The notes under the pieces were generated by a model. It did no database searches and was not told where the DNA came from. It saw only the letters and a list, made by a program, of their open reading frames with translations. Source: Sporosarcina gallistercoris (GTDB lineage Bacteria > Bacillota > Bacilli > Bacillales_A > Planococcaceae). Taken from it: DNA of 64,000 nucleotides. The position numbers were made by a program, and so were the translations under genes. Positions 1 to 6,837 of this stretch are shown piece by piece; position 1 is the stretch's first letter; every line of letters starts with the position of its first letter. Where the stretch lies: the NCBI RefSeq assembly GCF_014836415.1, contig NZ_JACSQY010000002.1:310001-374000 (forward strand). Reading direction: 5' to 3'.

Positions 1-207
1 TTCCACGAGTAAGTTATTCATTTTTGAGTGACTATCATTCACAAGAATTTCTTGTACACCTTTTTCAAATGCAACTGAAGCGATTGCATTCGCCTCCTCC
101 GTCATAATGCGACGAGCCCGTTCATAATTGTGCCGATGTGAATCTACAAACGTCTCATCCGGCAAGCCTGTTATACCTTCCATATCTACGGATACAAATA
201 GTTTCAT
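1..207 (-). CDS. dppA: D-aminopeptidase DppA, M55 family (N-terminal part, cut by window edge)
   Basis: The first 69 codons read on the minus strand begin MKLFVSVDMEGITGL and continue with NDSHSKMNNL, the metal-binding signature of M55 zinc D-aminopeptidases (DppA), which release N-terminal D-amino acids from peptides. The acidic SVDMEG motif near residue 7 and NDSH near residue 60 match the family. The ATG at 205-207 is preceded by a GGAGG ribosome site. The rest of the gene lies left of the window. Another peptidase gene and two carriers follow within 5 kb, so a peptide or ureide scavenging role fits, but that is inference. Confidence 0.85.
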   Translation of the reverse strand, partial: MKLFVSVDMEGITGLPDETFVDSHRHNYERARRIMTEEANAIASVAFEKGVQEILVNDSHSKMNNLLVE

Positions 208-811
208 ATGAGCCTCCACATAGTGAACAGAAAAGAACATCTGTCTGATTTAATAGTCAATTAACAATACCAAAATATTTTCATAATAACAAGATAATTT
301 TGTGAAATGAAACTATGTTTTCTAGTTTTTAATGATTTAGCAATATTATTGTTTCAAAATCGGAAAATCTACGCTCTGTTAGTATACTAGGTACACTTTA
401 CTTAAGAGGCGGTATCTCGACGAAAAACGAAAGTGAATCCTACAGTAAGAAAGACATCATATCTTTGCATGATAAGGGTATATGCTCCATTGCTTATTCA
501 ATCATTTTACAAAATATGGGCACTATGAAACAACCCTTTAAATGTCAAACAATTGTATAACCAAATCTGAAGGTTTAATCTTAAATAATTTCTATTGACA
601 CAGAACTGTCGATTAAGTATGCTCGATTGGTAATTGATTTTTCGGAAGGACTCTGCTAAACCGATTCCCCATAGACACCAATCTTTAAAAAGCCTCCTAT
701 GCAAAGGTGGTTCTTTTGGAATGAAGAAGATTATGTAGATGTTCATAAATCGTCACGACAGAGACCCACAAGACATTGATTGCAAAAATATAATAAAGAA
801 AGCAGTGGGAT
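208..811. other. 604-bp intergenic region, no gene seen
   Basis: AT-rich gap between the divergent dppA and MFS genes. I see no ORF with a ribosome site and no strong U-tailed hairpin. A TATACT-like -10 occurs near 392 on the plus strand without a convincing -35. The region should hold the promoters of both flanking genes. Confidence 0.5.
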
Positions 812-2089
812 ATGATGGCGACAGCTAAGAAAAAAATCCACTATGCTTGGTGGATACTTGTAGCACTCTGTTTGATTGTTGGACTTTCAAAAGGGGCATT
901 AAATACATCATCAGGTCTATTCATTCCAGGAGCTACCAAAGATTTAGATATTCTAACTGGTAACTTAACGTTATACTTCAGTATTGCTTCAATCGTAACA
1001 ATGATTTTCCTTCCAATCGGAGGTAAAATCTTAGCTAAATATGACATTCGTACAGTATTAGTCATCGCAATTATTTTACAAGCCGGTTCATATGTCGGAT
1101 TTGGTTTTAGTAGCTCCGTATGGGGTTGGTACATTTTTGCTGTTCCATTGGCTGTCGGCGGAGTGTTTACAACAGTAATCGTAGGCCCCGTCCTCGTGAA
1201 TCAATGGTTCAAGAAGAAAAATGGTATGGCACTTGGATTGATTGGAGCATCTGGCGGTTTACTTGGCGCGATTGCTCAGCCAATCATTGGATATACAATT
1301 GCTACAGCTGAACATACTTGGCGTACAGGCTACATTGGTCTTGGCTTAGCAGTGATCATTATTGTTGTCCCAACCGTTCTCTTAGTCCTTCGTAAATCAC
1401 CGCAAGCAATCGGTTTGTTGCCTTATGGAGCACAAGAAATTACAGATGTTAGCGACGAAACAAAAACAGAAGAAGTAGATAAAGGAGTTACATTAGCGAT
1501 TGCTCGAAAATCATCTGCTTTCTACTCACTATTTTTCTTCTTCCTTCTGATCACATCGATTGCTAGTTTTGCAATTCATATTCCTTCGTATATCCAATCA
1601 CTAGGATATGATGCTATATTTGCTGGAAATGCGATGGCGGGATATATGATTGGCGTGCTTTTAGGAGCTCTTGCACTCGGTTATCTTGTAGACAAAATAG
1701 GTTCAAGAAATACAGTATATGTTGCAATGATTTTAGCAGCAATTTCTGTACTTGCCCTTCTATTTATTTCTGATAGTAAAATTGTGATTGTTTTAGCAAC
1801 TGCACTGTACGGGTTTACTGTATCCAACTCCGTCGGAACGCTAGCGCCAGCACTCACAACAAGCCTGTTCGGCAGCAGAGAATATGCGCAAATTTACTCC
1901 ACCGCTTCTCTAGGACTTGCCATTGCTGGTATTGTTGCACTTCCAGCTTACGGATATATTTATGATTTCGCCAAAAGTTATACACCAGCACTCTATATCG
2001 TACTTGTTCTGCTAATTATAAATATTGTTCTTGTGACATTCGCATTTGAAGGAAAAAAGAAACTTCTAAAACAAGGTCACTGGAACTAA
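812..2089 (+). CDS. MFS transporter, oxalate/formate-antiporter-like (OFA type)
   Basis: A 425-residue protein with about 12 hydrophobic segments and the N-terminal HYAWWILVALCLI pattern typical of OFA/monocarboxylate MFS carriers. A charged cytoplasmic loop lies in the middle (about residues 205-235), between the two six-helix halves. The substrate is probably a small organic anion; this cannot be fixed from sequence. The ribosome site is weak (GTGGGA just before ATGATG), so the start could be 812 or 815. The gene stands alone, ends in a good terminator and lies in a region of ureide and carboxylate catabolism. Confidence 0.8.
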   Translation: MMATAKKKIHYAWWILVALCLIVGLSKGALNTSSGLFIPGATKDLDILTGNLTLYFSIASIVTMIFLPIGGKILAKYDIRTVLVIAIILQAGSYVGFGFSSSVWGWYIFAVPLAVGGVFTTVIVGPVLVNQWFKKKNGMALGLIGASGGLLGAIAQPIIGYTIATAEHTWRTGYIGLGLAVIIIVVPTVLLVLRKSPQAIGLLPYGAQEITDVSDETKTEEVDKGVTLAIARKSSAFYSLFFFFLLITSIASFAIHIPSYIQSLGYDAIFAGNAMAGYMIGVLLGALALGYLVDKIGSRNTVYVAMILAAISVLALLFISDSKIVIVLATALYGFTVSNSVGTLAPALTTSLFGSREYAQIYSTASLGLAIAGIVALPAYGYIYDFAKSYTPALYIVLVLLIINIVLVTFAFEGKKKLLKQGHWN

Positions 2090-2100
2090 TTTCATGAAAA

Positions 2101-2147
2101 AAAGCTGTTTCAGTACCAGTAATCCTGGTATTGAAACGGCTTTTTTA
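2101..2147 (+). terminator. Rho-independent terminator after the OFA-type carrier
   Basis: Inverted repeat AGCTGTTTCAGTACCA / TGGTATTGAAACGGCT with a 7-nt loop, followed by a T run. Confidence 0.85.
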
Positions 2148-2204
2148 GTTGTTATTTTTCTATCCTATGTCGAAATCAGTCGGAAATTGTTTCACATGGA
2201 ACAG

Positions 2205-3269
2205 TTAAGAGAATGGGGCTTGATAAACAGTTGTTCCGTTACGACCGGTTGTGTCAACCGCTTGAGATAACGAATTCAAAATAGCTTCCTCCGTCACTTC
2301 TGCAGCTCCTTGGAATAGTTGGTTCATGACAGGGTGGCTATCGCGGAGTAATTGCACATTTTCCTTTGCATCGGGCTGATCATGCGGAAATTTATGTGCA
2401 GTTGAAAATGCAATCACAATATCCCCACTTCCATTACTATAATGGCTTCCGGTTCTGGCAAGCCCAACTCCCGCCCGTTTCGCAATACGTTTTAACTGAC
2501 GGTTATCGAGCGGTGCATCCGTTGCGAGTACGATGATAATCGAGCCATCTGCAGGCTTCGGAGCATTCGGTTGAACGATAGTTACCTCTTTCATATAACG
2601 TTCAGCCGCAAAATCATCACGAGCACCAAAATTACTTAATACAAGACAGCCGATTGTAAAAACATCAGATGGTTCCTCACGATTAATCAGACGAGAGGAT
2701 GTTCCGATCCCACCTTTATAACCGAAGCAGACCATTCCTTTTCCGGCCCCTACTGCTCCTTCTTCAACTGGTTCGATAGATGCCGTTTCAATTGCTTGCT
2801 TGGCATGAGCAGATGTAACGGATAGCTCTCTAATCGAGTTAAGCCGGCTGTCATTGCACTCCCCCGTCACGATATTGACAGTTCCTGTTGTCTCCCCGAT
2901 TTCAGGTGTGGATTCGAGCAGCCATCGAAGCGCTCCTTCAGTTGCTGCTGGAACACTGAATGTATTCGTCAACATGATCGGTGACTCAAGAACTCCAAGC
3001 TCATCTAACTGGATGAGTCCCGTCGTCTTACCGAAGCCGTTAATGACATAACTCGCCGCCGCTACTTTTTCACGAAAAGGATTTCCAGCGTGCGGCAAGA
3101 TTGCTGTAACACCCGTCGCAGCATATTCGCCTTTAGCAAGCGGTTTGTCGAGCGTGACTTGCCCTACCCGTACATCTGCAACGTCCGTAATACAGTTATT
3201 TTCCCCTGTGGGTAGACTCCCGATTCGAATACCGCGCTCTCTAACCTTCATGGTTGTTTGTTTCGACAT
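2205..3269 (-). CDS. P1 family peptidase (DmpA/BapA-like aminopeptidase)
   Basis: A 354-residue member of the S58/P1 family (DmpA, beta-peptidyl aminopeptidases), Ntn-type hydrolases that cut themselves into two chains. Family features visible are RERGIRIGSLPTGENN at the start, TDVADVRVG, and in the middle the GFKGG-like YKGGIGTSSR motif. The nucleophilic Ser/Thr at the new N terminus is expected within GIGTSS. The length is normal. The ATG at 3269 has GGAGGCGCAGAA upstream. It is divergent from a small membrane protein gene. Substrates could be short peptides or amino-acid amides, including D-forms. Confidence 0.85.
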   Translation of the reverse strand: MSKQTTMKVRERGIRIGSLPTGENNCITDVADVRVGQVTLDKPLAKGEYAATGVTAILPHAGNPFREKVAAASYVINGFGKTTGLIQLDELGVLESPIMLTNTFSVPAATEGALRWLLESTPEIGETTGTVNIVTGECNDSRLNSIRELSVTSAHAKQAIETASIEPVEEGAVGAGKGMVCFGYKGGIGTSSRLINREEPSDVFTIGCLVLSNFGARDDFAAERYMKEVTIVQPNAPKPADGSIIIVLATDAPLDNRQLKRIAKRAGVGLARTGSHYSNGSGDIVIAFSTAHKFPHDQPDAKENVQLLRDSHPVMNQLFQGAAEVTEEAILNSLSQAVDTTGRNGTTVYQAPFS

Positions 3270-3338
3270 TTCTGCGCCTCCAGTCTATGTATAGTCTTTC
3301 GCCAATGTTTCCACACTATGAGAAAAGGAGTGATCTGG

Positions 3339-3617
3339 TTGCTGACTGAATTTCCTACGATTCATACGAATGTTTGGGATGCACTTTGGGCAGTCCCTGT
3401 GACACTTGCATTGGTTCTAATCGCGAAATGGGTATTTCATGTCCGACCCGCATGGCTTTCTACAGTTTCAACGGTAGTTGCTCTAGTCTTGTCAAACTTC
3501 ATCAGTCATCCGCACAATCTTTCAGCGGGTATCTTTATGGGAATTTTTTATAGTGGGGCTGCCATGGGATTGCTCTATTCTCTGCAGCAATCTTATCTAG
3601 CCTACCGAGCAAAATGA
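3339..3617 (+). CDS. Small membrane protein of unknown function
   Basis: A protein of about 93 residues with two or three hydrophobic segments (WAVPVTLALVLIAKWVF, WLSTVSTVVALVLSNF, and one near the C terminus). I do not recognise the family. The TTG at 3339 is chosen because an AAAAGGAG ribosome site ends 8 nt before it; the upstream ATG at 3318 would sit on that site. It starts near the divergent peptidase gene and ends against the convergent FhuF-like gene, with only 8 bp between stops. Confidence 0.6.
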   Translation: MLTEFPTIHTNVWDALWAVPVTLALVLIAKWVFHVRPAWLSTVSTVVALVLSNFISHPHNLSAGIFMGIFYSGAAMGLLYSLQQSYLAYRAK

Positions 3618-3625
3618 CTGCCGTC

Positions 3626-4336
3626 TTATACTTTCAATGGACAAAAACCGCATTGCATTAATCCCGGGACGTCTTTTGAAAGGCAGCAAGTTTTCCTGAC
3701 CGTTGTGTTCAGCAGGTCTGTTGGTTCACTTCCATTTAAATAGGATGAAAACCGGGAATGCGCAGAGATCCCTTCCCAGCACGAATCTTCTTTTAGCTGA
3801 TTGTAGACGATTCTTGCTTCTTCTGAACAGATTGGATCATTCAGCAGGACATGAAACTGCCAAAGCCAGAAGCCGAATACATTTTCCCATAACACATTTG
3901 CAGAAATCGGAGCTGCCGAACGCAGCGCCTCGACCACCGTCTGGATCTGGATAAGAAGATTTCGAATGACATCCGCCGTGGCTTCAATAGGGGTTTCTGT
4001 CCATCCTTCTATGTCTGGATATGTACTGACCGTCATATTTCCATACTCACGAACGGCTCCAAACGTTAACTCTTTGGGCTCCCCTTGCCAAAATTCCTCA
4101 TATTGTATGTATTGAACAAGTTGCATAGCCGTAAACATCCCAAAACGACGCATGAAGTAGGAGGCCGCAACAGTCGTATTCGGACTTTGACTCACTGTTT
4201 GCAGCAGCGTTACCACATCTTCTCCATTGGTGTGGGACGTTAAAGTTGCTAACGTGAAGAGCGGATGTTCCGGTGGTTTTGTATAGACGCCATTGCTATG
4301 AAGTTGGCTGATTTGGTTTGCTGTTAGTTTTGTCAT
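3626..4336 (-). CDS. FhuF-like (2Fe-2S) protein, IucA/IucC C-terminal type
   Basis: A 236-residue protein whose C terminus carries CCLSKDVPGLMQCGFCPL, the C-C-x10-C-x2-C arrangement that binds a 2Fe-2S cluster in FhuF-type ferric-siderophore reductases. The upstream part is helical and resembles the C-terminal domain of siderophore synthetases and FhuF. Probable role: reductive release of iron from a siderophore in the cytoplasm. No siderophore genes are adjacent. The ATG at 4336 has no clear ribosome site; an extended -10 ends only 6 nt upstream, so the mRNA may be leaderless. Confidence 0.7.
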   Translation of the reverse strand: MTKLTANQISQLHSNGVYTKPPEHPLFTLATLTSHTNGEDVVTLLQTVSQSPNTTVAASYFMRRFGMFTAMQLVQYIQYEEFWQGEPKELTFGAVREYGNMTVSTYPDIEGWTETPIEATADVIRNLLIQIQTVVEALRSAAPISANVLWENVFGFWLWQFHVLLNDPICSEEARIVYNQLKEDSCWEGISAHSRFSSYLNGSEPTDLLNTTVRKTCCLSKDVPGLMQCGFCPLKV

Positions 4337-4342
4337 GCTTCT

Positions 4343-4351
4343 ATTATAGCA
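4343..4351 (-). promoter_or_regulatory. Extended -10 promoter directly upstream of the FhuF-like gene
   Basis: On the minus strand TGCTATAAT lies here. The last base of TATAAT is 7 nt upstream of the A of the ATG at 4336, so transcription should begin at or very near the start codon. No good -35 is seen at 17 bp. Confidence 0.5.
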
Positions 4352-4364
4352 GAGCATCGGTTGC

Positions 4365-4402
4365 AAAAAAACAGACTGCCCGGCTAAGAGGACAGTCTGT
4401 CT
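4365..4402 (-). terminator. Terminator of the MFS gene 4410-5666
   Basis: Minus strand reads AGACAGACTGTCC, a short loop, GGGCAGTCTG and a run of seven T. Confidence 0.85.
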
Positions 4403-4409
4403 AGTTCAC

Positions 4410-5666
4410 TTATTCAGTTACTGCTGTGTTGTCTGTTAATTTAGGTTTGTTATCTTCCTTAATCATCGCTGCAGCAATTGTACCGATGATAAGTAGGAAA
4501 CCTGCAAAGTAGAAGCCCATATCCAGGTTACCAGTCACGTCAGCCAAGAAACCTGTGATGTATGGAGCAAGGATGGAACCACACATTCCGATGAAGTTGT
4601 AGATTCCGAATGATGTACCATATGCATTTTTAGGAGCGTTGTCTGCAACAACAGCCACCAGTACAGGGTTTGTACTGATTTTACCAAAGATACCGTACCC
4701 GATCAGCGCTGCATATAGGACATACATGTTGTCGAATGCAACGATGGAAACGAGTGAAATCAATGAAAGTGGAAGCATGACGAGTAGCACGGGACGACGT
4801 TTCCCCATACGGTCTGCAACCCAGCTGAAGAAAATCGATCCTGGTATAGCTGCCCACGGAACTAGTGAAGAAACGGTTGCAACTGCACTACCTTCAATTC
4901 CACGTGCGTGCTGCAAGTAATAAGGCATCCATGTTACGACTACGAAGAATCCGTAAATCGCACAGAAGATTACGATGTAAGACATGAGCAAGTTGCGGTT
5001 TTTGAACAGCATGCCGATTTTGAACGGTTCTTGATTATCAATTTCAGCTTTAGTTTTCTTGCCATATGGATTTTCTTTAACAAGCCACCACATAAGTAAA
5101 CCGATTAGGACAACCGGGATCGCAACGATATAGAACGGTGCTCTCCAAGACATGCCAGCTTCAATCGTCCAACTGGATAAGAAGTAACCGGCAGATAGAC
5201 CAAACGCCATACCACTGTTGATGATTGCTGATCCTACAGTAATGTGTTTCTTAGGTATTGCTTCAGAAGACAATCCGTATTGAGGTCCATAATAGAACCC
5301 TTGGAATATACCAACCATTAACCACATGAGTACGAATAGGAAGAATGTCGGCATAGATCCTGCGATTGCTGCGAAGATACCGAATAGGATAATCCCCGGT
5401 ACAAGCACTTTCTTTTTACCGATTTTATCACCGAGAATACCGGAGGGAATGTTCAATCCCGCATAACCGATGAAGAAGATACTGCTGATCATACCGAGTT
5501 GACCGGCAGATAAGCTGAATTCAGTTTGAATATCATCCATGACAGGGTTCAAGATTGCACGCGTTCCATAAATTGCAACCCAACCTAAGAAGAATACGAT
5601 AACGGCTTTGATCCAATAAGGAATGAGTTCTTTTTTCTGGCCATTATCTTGTATGTGTTTCGCCAT
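4410..5666 (-). CDS. MFS transporter, anion:cation symporter (glucarate/sugar-acid carrier) type
   Basis: A 418-residue MFS protein with 12 predicted helices. It has the DKIGKKK loop-2/3 motif near residue 80 and an overall pattern like the ACS subfamily (glucarate, galactonate, hexuronate carriers). The start ATG at 5666 has GGAGGAACAA upstream. Its promoter carries the same 38-bp element as the fdrA operon (see 5733-5785), so the carrier probably moves a ureide, oxamate or a related acid; this is inference from shared regulation. It is followed by its own terminator. Confidence 0.8.
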   Translation of the reverse strand: MAKHIQDNGQKKELIPYWIKAVIVFFLGWVAIYGTRAILNPVMDDIQTEFSLSAGQLGMISSIFFIGYAGLNIPSGILGDKIGKKKVLVPGIILFGIFAAIAGSMPTFFLFVLMWLMVGIFQGFYYGPQYGLSSEAIPKKHITVGSAIINSGMAFGLSAGYFLSSWTIEAGMSWRAPFYIVAIPVVLIGLLMWWLVKENPYGKKTKAEIDNQEPFKIGMLFKNRNLLMSYIVIFCAIYGFFVVVTWMPYYLQHARGIEGSAVATVSSLVPWAAIPGSIFFSWVADRMGKRRPVLLVMLPLSLISLVSIVAFDNMYVLYAALIGYGIFGKISTNPVLVAVVADNAPKNAYGTSFGIYNFIGMCGSILAPYITGFLADVTGNLDMGFYFAGFLLIIGTIAAAMIKEDNKPKLTDNTAVTE

Positions 5667-5732
5667 CGTTTGTTCCTCCTCAATTTTTTATAGTAGTTAC
5701 TTAAGTAAAATGATCATTTACCTTACACCTGT

Positions 5733-5785
5733 ATGATACTGTAGCTAGCATTGCAGACGAATAAAATCAAATCAGCTAACATTGC
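5733..5785 (-). promoter_or_regulatory. Promoter and shared upstream element of the MFS gene
   Basis: In gene orientation the element is GCAATGTTA, 9 variable bases, then ATTTTATTCGTCTGCAATGC (5748-5785 overall). Nine bases later comes the -10 TATCAT (5733-5738). The same element with the same spacing to its -10 lies before fdrA (14660-14712). The element covers the -35 region, as expected for an activator site. The two GCAATG copies are 31 bp apart. Confidence 0.7.
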
Positions 5786-5850
5786 CAAAACATTAAATAT
5801 CTAAAAGAATGTTACTCTGCACATACTACAATAGGTTGAATTAAATAATA

Positions 5851-5990
5851 AGACCTGGCAGCGTTGCTTTCCACTCCAGGCGAACGCTTTCCGAGGGGCT
5901 CGATTTCAGCCTCCTCGTTGCTTCGCTCCTGCGGGGTCTTCAATCTGCATCGATCCCTCCGGAGTCGTCGCCTTCCGTTCCAACCAACTA
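5851..5990. repeat. Bacillales-type intergenic GC-rich repeat element
   Basis: A GC-rich palindromic block inside an AT-rich gap. It contains GAACGCTTTCCGAGGGGC, CCTCCTCG, TCCTGCGGGGTCTT, GGAGTCGTCGCCTTCCG and TTCCAACCAA. Elements of this composition, with the tail GTCGCCTTCCGTTCCAACC, recur between genes in many Bacillaceae and Planococcaceae. It has no coding capacity and only one copy is seen in this window. Confidence 0.7.
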
Positions 5991-6117
5991 ATATCTCGGA
6001 ACCATAGAAATTTCACTTCAACATACTAGCAAGGAGTATCGATCGACCCTGAATCCAGACTCTCTGCATTTAACCATGATTCAAAGTGAGTATGTAGCAC
6101 GTTGGAGTATACCCATC

Positions 6118-6834
6118 CTATTCGTGATGGGCTGTGACACTTTTCAACATGTATCCAAGACCGGGATACGTGACAATATACTCTTCGGGCTCCTTCAATC
6201 GCTCTTTGATTTTACGGCGGATCCTTGCTATCCCCACACGTAAATACTCGACATCGTCTCGATACTGGGGGCCCCACACTTCTGACAGCAACGATTCGTG
6301 TTGTACCACTTTATCGAGATTCAATGCCAGGATTTCCAACAAAGAAAACTCCGTCTGGGTCAATTTCAACTCTTCATCGTCAATCCAGATCCTCTTTCCA
6401 CCGACATCCACTTGTAAAGACCCCGTTTCGATTACAGACGATGTTCCTGCTGCCCCATCTGCAAGACTTGGCTGACTCCTGCGAAGAACTGCATTGACGC
6501 GCGCAAACAGTTCGTCTAGCGAAAACGGTTTCGTCAAGTAATCGTCAGCCCCGAGGTTCAACCCGTTCACTTTATCTTTAGGATTACTTCTTGCTGTAAG
6601 CATGATAATAGGCGTATGGGAAAACTTCCGTAGTTCTTCCAATACGTAAAAACCATCCTTTCCTGGCATCATAATGTCGAGTAATATCAAATCGGGTGAA
6701 ATCAGATCATATTTTTCCAACAATTCTTCCCCTGAATCCGCGGTCACGACTTCATAGCCAACCGATCGTAAATTCGCAGAGATGAAACGCAAAATTTTCG
6801 CCTCATCGTCTACGACACATATTTTTTGTTTCAC
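6118..6834 (-). CDS. OmpR-family response regulator
   Basis: A 238-residue two-domain regulator. The receiver domain (about 1-120) has acidic pocket D9-D10, phospho-acceptor D53 in LILLDIMMPG and K in TKPFSLDE. The C-terminal winged helix (about 135-232) ends YIVTYPGLGYML, the usual OmpR/PhoB wing. The GTG start at 6834 has GAGGGG 9 nt upstream, inside the end of the kinase gene, so the two are translationally linked. Located between two transcription units with the same promoter element, it is a candidate regulator of both. Confidence 0.9.
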   Translation of the reverse strand: MKQKICVVDDEAKILRFISANLRSVGYEVVTADSGEELLEKYDLISPDLILLDIMMPGKDGFYVLEELRKFSHTPIIMLTARSNPKDKVNGLNLGADDYLTKPFSLDELFARVNAVLRRSQPSLADGAAGTSSVIETGSLQVDVGGKRIWIDDEELKLTQTEFSLLEILALNLDKVVQHESLLSEVWGPQYRDDVEYLRVGIARIRRKIKERLKEPEEYIVTYPGLGYMLKSVTAHHE

Positions 6835-6837
6835 CTC

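Noticed and set aside
507..746. 79-codon minus-strand ORF in the first intergenic region
   Set aside because: Low-complexity AT-rich translation, no ribosome site and no recognisable domain.
5733..5785. Sigma-54 promoter (TGGCA-like stretch)
   Set aside because: Spacing between the GG and GC elements is 2 bp too short and no sigma-54 activator gene is present.
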